A stretch of DNA of 64,000 nucleotides from NCBI RefSeq assembly GCF_000092905.1, contig NC_014098.1:3162001-3226000 (forward strand). The letters are read 5' to 3'. The notes below the pieces were generated by a model. It worked only from the letters and a program-made list of their open reading frames with translations, searched no databases and was not told where the DNA came from. Within the stretch, counting starts at the first letter, position 1. Each line of letters begins with the position of its first letter. Shown here piece after piece: positions 34,275-43,299 of this stretch. This stretch comes from Kyrpidia tusciae DSM 2912. Its GTDB lineage: Bacteria; Bacillota; Bacilli; Kyrpidiales; Kyrpidiaceae. The translations under genes were made by a program, and so were the position numbers.

Positions 34275-35774
34275 GTGCGTCATCACCATAAGGGAGAATC
34301 CTGGCGTCTGCGCCGGCACCAACAGTGCAGGAGTAACCGTCTGCAGGCGGGGTTCACCCTGGTGGCGGTGCTGTTGGTGGCAGTCATCCTGCTCACCCTG
34401 CTCGCCGCGGTGAGCACCCTGGTGCTGGCCGAATCTCGGCAAACCGGCCTCACGGCTCGCCAACAGCAGGCCTACAACCTGGCTGAGGCGGGACTCGAAC
34501 GCTTTATGGCGGCGCTGCAGCAGGCGGCCGACGGGTCTTCGGATTTCCCGTATGACCCGGGGGACCTCGGCGGTTGGATCGACCGACACGCTATCAATCA
34601 GCCGGGGGTCGCTGTGACGGCAACCTATGTGCGGGAAGACGGGCAACCGGTGACTGCGAATCAGGTCCCGCCGTATCCCCATCTGATCCAGGTGCGGTCA
34701 AAGGGAACCGTGGACCAGGTGAGCAAGACCATCGTGGCCACGGTGGATCTCCAGTTTCTCGGCGGACTCTTTCAATACGCGTTGGCGGCCTTGTCGACGA
34801 ACGGAAAAGGAATTCAATTTGATCGGGATTTGGTCAACCTGTATCCGGACCTGACCATTAATGGACGTATCTATTCAAACGCTGACATTCGCTGGGGGAA
34901 GGCCCGGGCCCTGCCGCCCATGCTGCAGACCCATTCCCTGGCTGTAGACCTGGGACCAAACTCGCCGATTCAAAGCCGGCAGGATCTTCAAAATGTCCCT
35001 TCCTGGGTGCCTGTTGAACGCCTGGGGGCGCCCCTGGCGTATCCCACCTATGAGCAGATTGTGGCAAGTTTGCGCAGGAGAAATGGGTCGCAAATTACGA
35101 ATGTTGGTCCAACCAACGGAAGCGGCCTACTCATTTCAATCTTGGGGATGTGTATTTATATCGACTTTCCTACGATTAGGATCATTCAAGGAAACCAAGC
35201 CATCCTGATGTTCTCCAATCCAGACCTGTACGTCCTCGGGAATCCGTACGGTAAAACGATCGTATCCGAAGGTAATTTGCACTTGATTGGGCTGGTTGGA
35301 GATAGCGCAGACCGCACGATATACATTAGCAAGAAAAACGTATGGGTTGGTGACAACCAGATCCCCAATGATTTACGTGCGGTAATCGAAACACTTAACA
35401 AGGCAGTTGGCCTGCTACTCGACGGTCTTGGGTTTCTGCTACATCTGATCGGACTTGATAGCCTGCTTCACTTGAACGACAATCTTCTCCAACCATTATC
35501 TAACATTCTCAGTGCCATTCTAGATTTCATACGCGATATCATACCACCGTGGAGGATCTCTGGGTATATTTATGCTCCGAATGGTACGGTTAATTTTGGC
35601 CTTGCGGCTCTGGGGGTGCACGGTGGAGTCGCTGCAAAACAGATCCATTTCGATGTACTCAATTCGATCGACATCAACTATCAGAACACAGACCTCATGG
35701 CCGATTTTGACCCAAGCCGGCGCCCCGAGCTCTACATCCCCCAACCGGTGATTGTGGAGCGTCACACCGAGTAG
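34275..35774 (+). CDS. GspK/PilX-like tip protein, copy 2
   Basis: 499 residues, paralogous to the upstream gene. The leader ends RLQAG before FTLVAVLLVAVILLTLLAAV, again with Ala at +5. The shared QQQAYNLAEAGLERFMAAL and PYPHLIQVRSKGT segments are nearly identical to copy 1. The C-terminal part (from ~35090) has lower GC and a different sequence, though it retains GYIYAPNGTV and the ending VIVERHTE. A 165-base gap separates the copies. Together they could form a heteromeric tip. Confidence 0.75.
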   Translation: MRHHHKGESWRLRRHQQCRSNRLQAGFTLVAVLLVAVILLTLLAAVSTLVLAESRQTGLTARQQQAYNLAEAGLERFMAALQQAADGSSDFPYDPGDLGGWIDRHAINQPGVAVTATYVREDGQPVTANQVPPYPHLIQVRSKGTVDQVSKTIVATVDLQFLGGLFQYALAALSTNGKGIQFDRDLVNLYPDLTINGRIYSNADIRWGKARALPPMLQTHSLAVDLGPNSPIQSRQDLQNVPSWVPVERLGAPLAYPTYEQIVASLRRRNGSQITNVGPTNGSGLLISILGMCIYIDFPTIRIIQGNQAILMFSNPDLYVLGNPYGKTIVSEGNLHLIGLVGDSADRTIYISKKNVWVGDNQIPNDLRAVIETLNKAVGLLLDGLGFLLHLIGLDSLLHLNDNLLQPLSNILSAILDFIRDIIPPWRISGYIYAPNGTVNFGLAALGVHGGVAAKQIHFDVLNSIDINYQNTDLMADFDPSRRPELYIPQPVIVERHTE

Positions 35775-35872
35775 AGGCGGCGGGAGGTCCCGGGTCCGGG
35801 TTGGCGGAGGTCGGTTTCACGAGACAATCAAGCAGATTAGATGGCTCGTTCCATAGAGGAGAGAGGATTCCG

Positions 35873-37336
35873 ATGCGGTTTTCGTTGGCGGGCCCTTCGG
35901 GGGTCGGGGTGAGTTTTCACGAACATGTGGTGGAAGTGGTGCGGGTGGAGGGGCGAGGGCCGTTTCCGTTGGTGGGCCACGCGCTCATTTCGCTTCCTCC
36001 CGAGGTATACGAGAACGGGTGGATCAAAAACGAGGCCGCTTTTACAGAGACGTTCCGGCGAAAGATACAGGACGCGGGTGTGGCGGCGGACCGGCCGTCC
36101 CTGTGCCTTCCGACATCGGCCGTGGTGCTGCGCACGGTGACGCTGCCCCGAACCGGGCGGAAACAGGCGCGAAACCTGCTCCAATTCCAAATCGACCACG
36201 AACTCCACCTGCCCTTCGCCAATCCCGTGTTCGACTTTGATTATTTTCCACCGGGGTTTCCCGCCCCCGACGGCCAAGCGGGCGAAGACGGCGGTGCGCT
36301 GGTCCTGCTGGCGGCGGCGCCGGGAGATCTGGTCCACCGGGCGGAACAGGCCTTTCGCCGCATAAAAACCCCTTTAGATGCCGTCGAGGTCAAAGGGTTG
36401 GCCGGTCTGCGGGTATTGCGCCACCTCGGGAGGAGGATCGACCAGGGCACATTGCTGGTGCATTTTGGGCCCGACGCTGTGGATGCCCATTTTTATGTGA
36501 AAGGGCAGTTGTTACTGAGCCGGTGGCTGGATCTCAACCCCCGGGAGTACGTATCCGAGGAGACGGGTGGATTCGCCACGGTATCCGGCCCGGCGGGCCC
36601 GACGCTAGCCCCGGGTGCCGCCCGTTCGGCCGGGGGCGACGCCGCGCAATCGCGGACGACGAGGATCGGGGCAACGAACGAATCCCGAATCACCGAGGCG
36701 CCGGCCGGGCCGGGTGCTGAAACGGGGGCGAGCTCTGAGAGCGACAGTGTGCTCTGGGTACCCGACGCGGATGAGACTCCCTGGGGCACCTCCCCGGACG
36801 GCGCCGCGGGCCCGGGTCAAACCGAGGCGGCGGCCGGCGTTGCGGCGGATGTGAACACCCCGAAGTCCACCGGAGATGCGGGCGTCGATTCCGGCACGCG
36901 GTCGGCCCCGCGGCCCGGGGGGCCCGAGTTTCCGGGGCAGCCCGGGGGGCCGGAGGCGCTCGGGATACCCGGGACCTCCGAGACAGGAGCCGAGCCGTCC
37001 CACCCGGCCCAGCCGGCGCTCAGCGCCTACGCCGACACCTGGCTGGCCGTGGGCCACCCGGCCGCGAAACTCAAGGCGTTCACCGCCGACTTGCAGTATC
37101 AGATCGACCGGCTCTTGTCCTTCCTGCAATACACGTTGCGACAGGAGGATCTGGCCCTGTCCCGGCTGTGGCTGGCGGGCTACGTGCCCCATTGCGAGGC
37201 GATCGCGGCAAACCTGTCCGACCACCTGGGACTGCCGGTGGAATGCCTTGATACGCCGCGGGACCTGGGCGGACGGCCCGTCGATCTGCCGGCCCTGGGG
37301 GCGGCGTTGAGGGGGATGGTGCCGGATGAAGATTGA
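35873..37336 (+). CDS. PilM-like actin-fold protein with low-complexity insert
   Basis: About 487 residues. Residues ~1-235 resemble PilM/GspL cytoplasmic domains (RNLLQFQIDHELHLPF is the typical strand-helix). A Gly/Pro/Ala-rich insert of ~148 residues (238-385) is followed by a second folded block (LQYQIDRLLSFLQYTLRQ). ATG at 35873 has GAGGAGAGAGG upstream; the 24 residues before it are not needed. It would anchor the PilN/PilO complex on the cytoplasmic side. Its end overlaps the pilN-like gene by 11 bases. Confidence 0.8.
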   Translation: MRFSLAGPSGVGVSFHEHVVEVVRVEGRGPFPLVGHALISLPPEVYENGWIKNEAAFTETFRRKIQDAGVAADRPSLCLPTSAVVLRTVTLPRTGRKQARNLLQFQIDHELHLPFANPVFDFDYFPPGFPAPDGQAGEDGGALVLLAAAPGDLVHRAEQAFRRIKTPLDAVEVKGLAGLRVLRHLGRRIDQGTLLVHFGPDAVDAHFYVKGQLLLSRWLDLNPREYVSEETGGFATVSGPAGPTLAPGAARSAGGDAAQSRTTRIGATNESRITEAPAGPGAETGASSESDSVLWVPDADETPWGTSPDGAAGPGQTEAAAGVAADVNTPKSTGDAGVDSGTRSAPRPGGPEFPGQPGGPEALGIPGTSETGAEPSHPAQPALSAYADTWLAVGHPAAKLKAFTADLQYQIDRLLSFLQYTLRQEDLALSRLWLAGYVPHCEAIAANLSDHLGLPVECLDTPRDLGGRPVDLPALGAALRGMVPDED

Positions 37337-38249
37337 TCTCTTACCGAGGCCCGAGCCGGTTCATCCGCTTTGGACGGCCGTCCTCACCGGGACCGCCGGC
37401 CTCTTGGCCATCGCCAACCTGTGGGCGGGGGCGACGTGGGTCAGCGCGTTGGTGCAAACCCGGGCGAGCGACGCGGCGTACCGGGATGCGGCCGCGCGCC
37501 TCCCCGCCCTGCAGCGGCAGGCGAACGAACAGCAACAACGGGAGACACTGACCCGCCAGATCGACGCCTTCCAAAAATGGGCCGCGTCCAGGCCGGATTT
37601 TCAAGATGAGGTGCATCTGCTCTCTACCCTGCTGCCCAAAAATAGCGCCTTGTTGAGCGTGCATTTTGTCGGCGGGGCGAATTACGACGTGAGGGCCTCG
37701 CTGCCCGACCTGGAGTCGGTGGCCACGTACCTTCGCGCGCTCCAGACGAGCGATCGGGTGGCATCGGTCACGGTGAAATCCGTCAACCGCCAGACAGCGG
37801 CGGTCCAACAGGCGGCGCCCGGCGCGGCCGGGACGCCGCGGCCCGCACCGTCGCCGACCGGGTTCCTTCCGGCTCGTTCGGTTCCCGGCGGCCCCGTTCA
37901 AACCTGGGTGGACCGCCTGTGGTCCTCTCTACCCTGGAGCCCCGGGGTGGCCCGGGCGTCGGACGGTCCTCCGCCCGAACCCTCCGAATCCGGGGGTGGG
38001 GCGCCGGGCGGCGGTTCCACGGCTCCGGGCGGTCCCGGGAATGGGGCGCCGCCGTCCACCGGAAGCGCCCCCGTCAGTTCCGTCCCCGGGTTGCCCTGGC
38101 CGTGGCCGTTTCCGCTTCCCCCGGGCACGCTTCCCCCGGGTACAACAGGCACACCCGGCGGGGCGCCGGCAGCCGGGTCGGCCCCGGGCCAAGCTGCGCC
38201 CGCACAAACCGTGTACATTCTCGAGTTCAGTGTCACCCTGGGGAGATAG
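37326..38249 (+). CDS. PilN-like pilus alignment protein with low-complexity insert
   Basis: 307 residues. It begins MKIDLLPRP, a typical PilN motif that binds PilM, then one membrane segment (~18-38) and a coiled-coil stretch. A ferredoxin-like domain (~90-155) follows. A Pro/Gly-rich region of ~135 residues comes next, and the closing strand QTVYILEFSVTLGR ends the protein. The final beta-strand is thus separated from its domain by the insert. The 11-base overlap with the pilM-like gene supports coupled synthesis. Confidence 0.82.
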   Translation: MKIDLLPRPEPVHPLWTAVLTGTAGLLAIANLWAGATWVSALVQTRASDAAYRDAAARLPALQRQANEQQQRETLTRQIDAFQKWAASRPDFQDEVHLLSTLLPKNSALLSVHFVGGANYDVRASLPDLESVATYLRALQTSDRVASVTVKSVNRQTAAVQQAAPGAAGTPRPAPSPTGFLPARSVPGGPVQTWVDRLWSSLPWSPGVARASDGPPPEPSESGGGAPGGGSTAPGGPGNGAPPSTGSAPVSSVPGLPWPWPFPLPPGTLPPGTTGTPGGAPAAGSAPGQAAPAQTVYILEFSVTLGR

Positions 38250-38260
38250 GAGGGGAAAGG

Positions 38261-39238
38261 ATGAGGTTAACGGAACGAATCCGATCACTGACGCCATTTC
38301 ATCGTTGGATTCTTTTGATCTCCGCGGGCCTTGCGGTCACCGGAGGGGTTTTGGCGTACACGTCATCCTCGGCCGCCCAGGCGGCCCGGGCCGCCGCCGC
38401 CCGGCTGCAGGACGCCCAGAATCAGATGCAGTCGTTACAGCGAAAACTCTCCCACCCGGTGCCGGCACCGGATCTCACCCTTCCGGCCCGGGCGATCCCG
38501 AACAACTGGGAAATGGCGCGATTTTTTGCGGACCTCACCACAGCGGCGAACACTTGGAGCGTCCACATCGCCAGCGTCACGCCGAACCCGCCCTCCCCCG
38601 ACCCCGGTGGATTCAAGCCGCCGGGCACCCCCGGGTCGGCGGGCGCCAAAGCCCCGACAAGCCCGGGAGGTTCATCCGCCAACCCAGCCGGAGCCCAGGG
38701 AGGCAGAAATCAGCCCTCTGGCAGCCCGTCCCAAACGACCGGAGGCGGCGCGGGATCCCCGTCGGCGAGCGCCCCGTCCTCCCCCGGCTCGGTCGGCGCG
38801 ACGCCGGGAACAGCGACAAACGGGTCGGCTCCGGGGGCGGCCTCCGGGCCGGCCGCGCCGACTTCCGGCAACGCCGGCGCGACAACCGGGAAAGAGGCGG
38901 TTCCGCCCGCGGCCCTGCCCGGCATCCACAGCCTGACCATCGCCATCACGGCCGAGGGCACAGGTTCCAACCTGCTGGCCTTTCTGGACGAATTGACCGC
39001 CATGCAGCGGTTGGTGTGGATCACCGATTACACCCTCGATTTCGGCGGGGGTAGAAGTAATCCCGGCGGCGCTGCGGGCGGTGCGGGTGGAGGCGCCGGA
39101 ACTTCAACCGGCACCGCGCGACTGCAGCTCACGTTGACGCTGTACTCCCACGCCCCGTGGGACAGCCGGGCCGTCGCCGAGGCGCCGTGGCCCTTTCCCA
39201 TTCAGCCGGCGGGCAATCCCGAGGCGTTCGGCCGATGA
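38261..39238 (+). CDS. PilO-like pilus alignment protein with low-complexity inserts
   Basis: About 325 residues. It has one membrane segment (~14-34), a coiled-coil stretch (QDAQNQMQSLQRKL) and a PilO-type fold beginning AIPNNWEMARFFADLTTAAN. A Ser/Gly/Pro/Ala-rich insert occupies ~108-219, and a smaller Gly-rich one ~263-285. The fold resumes at IHSLTIAITAEG. ATG at 38261 follows AGGAGGGG. With the PilM- and PilN-like proteins it forms the inner-membrane alignment complex. No pilP or secretin follows, as expected for one membrane. Confidence 0.8.
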   Translation: MRLTERIRSLTPFHRWILLISAGLAVTGGVLAYTSSSAAQAARAAAARLQDAQNQMQSLQRKLSHPVPAPDLTLPARAIPNNWEMARFFADLTTAANTWSVHIASVTPNPPSPDPGGFKPPGTPGSAGAKAPTSPGGSSANPAGAQGGRNQPSGSPSQTTGGGAGSPSASAPSSPGSVGATPGTATNGSAPGAASGPAAPTSGNAGATTGKEAVPPAALPGIHSLTIAITAEGTGSNLLAFLDELTAMQRLVWITDYTLDFGGGRSNPGGAAGGAGGGAGTSTGTARLQLTLTLYSHAPWDSRAVAEAPWPFPIQPAGNPEAFGR

Positions 39239-39283
39239 GGCACCGACCGGGGGCTTGTTGTTGGTTTGGGCCGGCTCGCCGAT

Positions 39284-40051
39284 TCAATAGTAAACGATGT
39301 TGTGCTCTTCCGGTCGTCCGTACAAAAATCCCTGGGCCAGGTTCACCCCGAGATCCACCAACGCGCCGGCCTGGTCCTCGGTTTCCACCCCCTTCGCCAC
39401 CACCTCCGCCCCGATCCGCTCCGCCATTCGGCAGATCCGTTCCACCCTGTGGTACCACTCGGGGCTCGTCCCCAACCGCCCGACGTACGACGAGTCGATT
39501 TTCACAAGATCCGGTTGGAGCGAGGCGGCGGCTTCGAGGTCCACCCCGCCGACCCCCACATCGTCCAGCGCCAGCCGCAGCCCCCGATCCCGCAACGGCT
39601 CGCAAATCGCCGCCAGTTCCGCCCACCCGGAGGGCGGAAGGTTCTCGCTGACCTCCAGGACCAGTTGAGTGAGATCGACCCCCTCCAACTCCTCGTAAAG
39701 TCGAGGCGCGAACCGCTCCACGGTGGGAGCCAGGATGTTGATGAAGGAACATTCCCATCGGGGCCGATGAGCCATGGCCTGCAGAAAGATCAGGTAATCG
39801 GTTTCCATGAGAATGTCCAACGTTCGCGCATGAGCAAAGAGGTGTTCCGGATCCCGAAATGCCTTGACGAGGGGACCGCGCACGAGGAGCTCGCAGCCCA
39901 CCCTCCGGAGGTCGGTCATCCGAATGATCGGTTGGTAAGCAAAGTGGACATCGGTCAGAAAACGCAAAAAGTCGACTCTTCCCGGGAAGATCTCCCCCAC
40001 CCCATTCATTCCTGCCATATAGTGCATAAAGGAATCTTTCCGTCTCAACAC
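39284..40051 (-). CDS. Degenerate EAL-domain protein
   Basis: About 255 residues, a stand-alone EAL domain. Motif positions read CELLVRG (EAL site, Glu kept), INILAP (Asn kept), EVSEN (Glu kept), DDVG (both Asp kept) and VKIDSSY (Lys kept). The EGVE motif is KGVET, so that acidic residue is Lys. The conserved Gln is present (AQGFLYGRP). Substitution at the EGVE site argues against normal c-di-GMP hydrolysis. The GTG start has no clear ribosome site; internal ATGs at residues 9 and 15 are possible. It is convergent to the pilus operon. Confidence 0.82.
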   Translation of the reverse strand: MLRRKDSFMHYMAGMNGVGEIFPGRVDFLRFLTDVHFAYQPIIRMTDLRRVGCELLVRGPLVKAFRDPEHLFAHARTLDILMETDYLIFLQAMAHRPRWECSFINILAPTVERFAPRLYEELEGVDLTQLVLEVSENLPPSGWAELAAICEPLRDRGLRLALDDVGVGGVDLEAAASLQPDLVKIDSSYVGRLGTSPEWYHRVERICRMAERIGAEVVAKGVETEDQAGALVDLGVNLAQGFLYGRPEEHNIVYY

Positions 40052-40274
40052 CGCCAGGAGGAGTTGGGTCGATTTTTTGCAACTTCTTTTACAGATTCGG
40101 CAGCCGGATCAAAATGTCCTTCAGCGCCCCGCTGACACCGCGACAGCGGAGCTACCCGGAACTGGCGGGTTACTTTAGATCAGGGCCGTGGAGACACGAC
40201 AGCCACCAACAGGGGAGCCCCACATGCAGCCGTCCCCAAAACCTGCTATGATGAGTCGTAGCGAGGTGACCCTC

Positions 40275-41045
40275 ATGTGCGGCCGATACACCTTAACCGT
40301 CGATTTTCAAGTGGTGTTCGAGCGGTTCGGCTTCCAAACCGCCCGGGATTTTACGTACACCCCTCGGTACAACATCGCTCCGTCCCAGCCGGTGCTGGCC
40401 ATCCTCTCGGACGGTCGGGTCCGCCGGGGCGGCTATCTCCGCTGGGGACTTGTACCCTCTTGGGCGAAAGATCCCTCCATCGGAAACCGGATGATCAACG
40501 CCCGGATTGAGACCGCCGCCACAAAGCCCGCTTACCGGGAAGCCCTTCGCCGCCGCCGCTGTCTCATCCCCGCCGACGGATTTTATGAATGGAAATCCAC
40601 CCCCACCGGCAAAATCCCCATGCGCTGCACCCTTCGCTCCCGGGAGGTGTTTGCTTTTGCCGGCCTATGGGAAACCTGGAAAGGCCCAGAGGACAGAATC
40701 CTGCACAGCTGCACAATTCTCACCACCGCCGCCGCGCCCTCCTTGGCGTCCATCCACGACCGGATGCCCGTCGTCGTCCCCCGGGAACTGGAACAACCGT
40801 GGCTGGATCCCGGCCTCAAGGATCCCGAAGCCTTCCTCCAGCAGCTTCGCCGGCCGCCCGGCGACAACTTCGAGGCTTATGAAGTATCCCGGCTCGTCAA
40901 CTCCGCCGCCGTCGACGACCCGCGCTGCATCGAACCGGCCGCCGGCCAAGGCCAAAACGGGGCTCCGTCGTCCGCCGGGACGCCCCATAGAGACGAATCG
41001 CCATCGGAAGGGGCCCCATTGCCGGAAGGAGGGATGGGCCGGTGA
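40275..41045 (+). CDS. SRAP-domain protein (YedK/HMCES family)
   Basis: About 256 residues. MCGRYTL at the N-terminus supplies the catalytic Cys2 that links covalently to abasic sites in single-stranded DNA. The conserved YNIAPSQP, WGLVPSW, NARIET and ADGFYEW segments, and the active-site His in SIHDRMP, are present. ATG at 40275 places Cys at position 2, as required after Met removal. The C-terminal ~55 residues are an unrelated Gly/Ser/Pro-rich tail. The stop overlaps the first M42 peptidase start as GTGA, tying it to that operon. Confidence 0.92.
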   Translation: MCGRYTLTVDFQVVFERFGFQTARDFTYTPRYNIAPSQPVLAILSDGRVRRGGYLRWGLVPSWAKDPSIGNRMINARIETAATKPAYREALRRRRCLIPADGFYEWKSTPTGKIPMRCTLRSREVFAFAGLWETWKGPEDRILHSCTILTTAAAPSLASIHDRMPVVVPRELEQPWLDPGLKDPEAFLQQLRRPPGDNFEAYEVSRLVNSAAVDDPRCIEPAAGQGQNGAPSSAGTPHRDESPSEGAPLPEGGMGR

Positions 41046-42121
41046 ACAACTGGCAAGGCATTGATTCTTTTCTGGAACTGCTGGCCCTCGATGGCCCCTC
41101 CGGCCACGAAGACGCCGTCGCAATATGGCTCAGCCACTGGTTCAAGGCCGCGGGACTGACAGTGGAACAAGACGCCTTGGGAAATCTCATCGCCCGAAGG
41201 CCCGCTGCTGATCCGGGCGATGACCGGCCCCCCACCGTCCTCATCACCGCCCACATGGATGAAATCGGCCTCATGGTCTCGCACATCGAAGCCGGGGGCT
41301 TCCTCCGCTTCGTCCCCATCGGGGGCGTGGATCCGCGGACTTTGCCTTCCGCCGAGGTCACGGTTCACGGACGCAAACCCCTGCTGGGTGTCATCGGCAG
41401 CAAACCGCCCCACCTCAGCACCCCCGAGGAGCGAAAAGAAGCGGCGGGGACGGAGCGGATGTTCATCGACCTCGGGCTGCCGGAATTGGAAGTGCGGGAG
41501 TGGGTGCGCCCCGGGGATCCGGTGACGATTCGCCGGCGCCCCCTGCGGCTTCTGGACGACCGCATCGCCGCAAAATCTGTGGACAACCGGGCCTCGGTGG
41601 CGGCGGTTTTCGAGTGCATCGCCCAGCTGTCTTCTCATCCGCTCCAAGTTGACGTGGTTTTTGCCGCGACGGTGCAGGAAGAAGTCGGAATGCGGGGCGC
41701 GGCGACGGCGGCCTATCAGATCCGGCCGGATCTGGCTGTGGCGGTGGATGTGTGCCACGCCCGGTCCCCGGGGGTGTCGACGGAGCGCACCATGGGCATG
41801 GGGGACGGCCCCGCGATCCAGTTTGGCCCCAACATCCACCCGGCCCTGTTCCGGTCCCTCACCGCCGCGACCCAGGCCGCGGGCTTGCCTTATCAAGTTC
41901 TCGTCGCCCAAGGAGCCACGGGGACCGACGCCCGACTGATGCAGCTGTGCCGGGAAGGGATACCCACCGCGGCCCTGGGGATCCCGATCCGTTACATGCA
42001 CACCTCGGTGGAGACGGTGCAGTACCAAGACATCCGCCGGACGGGGCAACTTTTGGCGGGATGGCTGAAGAGCCTGAACCGCAGCGTTGTGGAGGGATTT
42101 TTGTGTTACTTCGACGTTTAA
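41042..42121 (+). CDS. M42-family aminopeptidase (first of three)
   Basis: 359 residues. M42 peptidases form dodecameric tetrahedral (TET) shells with two metal ions per active site. Visible ligands and catalysts are AHMDEIG (His), VDNRAS (Asp), VQEEVGMRGA (Glu-Glu), DVCHARSPG (Asp) and the C-terminal His in RYMHTSVE. All are intact, so it should be active. The start GTG overlaps the SRAP stop. The last codons overlap the second M42 gene by 19 bases, so all three are one transcription unit. Confidence 0.93.
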   Translation: MNNWQGIDSFLELLALDGPSGHEDAVAIWLSHWFKAAGLTVEQDALGNLIARRPAADPGDDRPPTVLITAHMDEIGLMVSHIEAGGFLRFVPIGGVDPRTLPSAEVTVHGRKPLLGVIGSKPPHLSTPEERKEAAGTERMFIDLGLPELEVREWVRPGDPVTIRRRPLRLLDDRIAAKSVDNRASVAAVFECIAQLSSHPLQVDVVFAATVQEEVGMRGAATAAYQIRPDLAVAVDVCHARSPGVSTERTMGMGDGPAIQFGPNIHPALFRSLTAATQAAGLPYQVLVAQGATGTDARLMQLCREGIPTAALGIPIRYMHTSVETVQYQDIRRTGQLLAGWLKSLNRSVVEGFLCYFDV

Positions 42122-43299
42122 GCGAAACCCCTGGCCCTTCGGGATTTGAAGACCAAGTGAGACACGTTCTCATCGAAGAGCTGCGCCCCCACGCCCGGCG
42201 GATCTACACTGATGCTTTGGGAAATTTATTCGTGGAAACCGGCCCCGAACAGGGAGGTCCCCGGGTGATGTTGGCCGCCCACATGGATGAAGTCGCCCTG
42301 ATGATCGTCCGCATCGATGACGAAGGCACCCTTCGGTTCCGGGCCATCGGCGGTATCGACGAGCGGGTGTTGGTGTCCAAAGCCGTTCGGGTGGGCCCCG
42401 CCGGCCTCCCGGGGGTGATCGGCTCCAAGGCCGTGCATTTGCAAAAACCCGAGGAACGCAAACGCCCCGTCGCCATTGAGGATCTGTACATCGACATCGG
42501 CGCCAAAGACGCCGATCAAGCATCGGGCCGGGTGCACGTCGGCGACTACGCGGTATTCGCCACCGAGTACGAACAGATCGGGCAGGGCAAAGCCAAAGGC
42601 AAAGCATTCGATGACCGGGTGGGGTGTGCGGTCCTCGCCGAACTGGCGAAACGGTCCTTTCAGCTTCCGACCACCTTTGTCTTCACCGTCCAGGAGGAGA
42701 TCGGCCTGCGGGGGGCAGGCCCGGCCGCTTATCGCGTCAATCCCGACCTCGCCTTCGTGATCGAGGGCACCCTTTGTTTTGATGTTCCCGACGCCCGGGA
42801 CGAGGACAGCGTCACCATCCAGGGACGAGGGCCGGCCATCAGCCTCCTCGATCGCGCCACCATCCCTCCCCAATCCCTCATCCGGTGGATGGCGGAGGTG
42901 GCCGACGCCCGGGAAATCCCGTACCAGTGGCGACGCTCGGGCGCCGGGGGCAATGACGCCGGAGCGATCCACCTGACCCGCCGGGGCATCCCCACCGGAG
43001 CCATCTCGGTGCCGGTGCGCTACATTCACAGTCCGGCACAGATCGTGGACCTGGCGGATTACGAGAACACCATCGCCCTGACCGAGGCCCTGCTTCGGGA
43101 TCTGGAAGACCATCCGGACCGGCTGGATGGTTTGCGACTCGCAAATCGGGTCTATCCGCCGGCCGCACCGGGCAGCGGGCCGTCCCCGGGTGCACCCCCG
43201 CACCCGGGCCGCCCGGGCCCAGAACCCCCTCCGGCCTCTGGAAAGGGCCCGGAGGGGAACAAGACCGCCGCCGAGGAGGAAGGAGAGCAAGAACCATGA
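42103..43299 (+). CDS. M42-family aminopeptidase (second of three)
   Basis: About 398 residues. It starts at GTG 42103 (GGAGG eight bases upstream) inside the previous gene. The metal site reads AHMDEVA (His), FDDRVG (Asp), VQEEIGLRGA (Glu-Glu), and the C-terminal His in RYIHSPAQ. At the sixth position the segment is EGTLCFDVPD, so a Glu or a shifted Asp may replace the usual Asp. The last ~45 residues are a Pro/Gly-rich tail absent from copy 1. It is coupled to the third copy by an ATGA overlap. Confidence 0.9.
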   Translation: MLLRRLSETPGPSGFEDQVRHVLIEELRPHARRIYTDALGNLFVETGPEQGGPRVMLAAHMDEVALMIVRIDDEGTLRFRAIGGIDERVLVSKAVRVGPAGLPGVIGSKAVHLQKPEERKRPVAIEDLYIDIGAKDADQASGRVHVGDYAVFATEYEQIGQGKAKGKAFDDRVGCAVLAELAKRSFQLPTTFVFTVQEEIGLRGAGPAAYRVNPDLAFVIEGTLCFDVPDARDEDSVTIQGRGPAISLLDRATIPPQSLIRWMAEVADAREIPYQWRRSGAGGNDAGAIHLTRRGIPTGAISVPVRYIHSPAQIVDLADYENTIALTEALLRDLEDHPDRLDGLRLANRVYPPAAPGSGPSPGAPPHPGRPGPEPPPASGKGPEGNKTAAEEEGEQEP

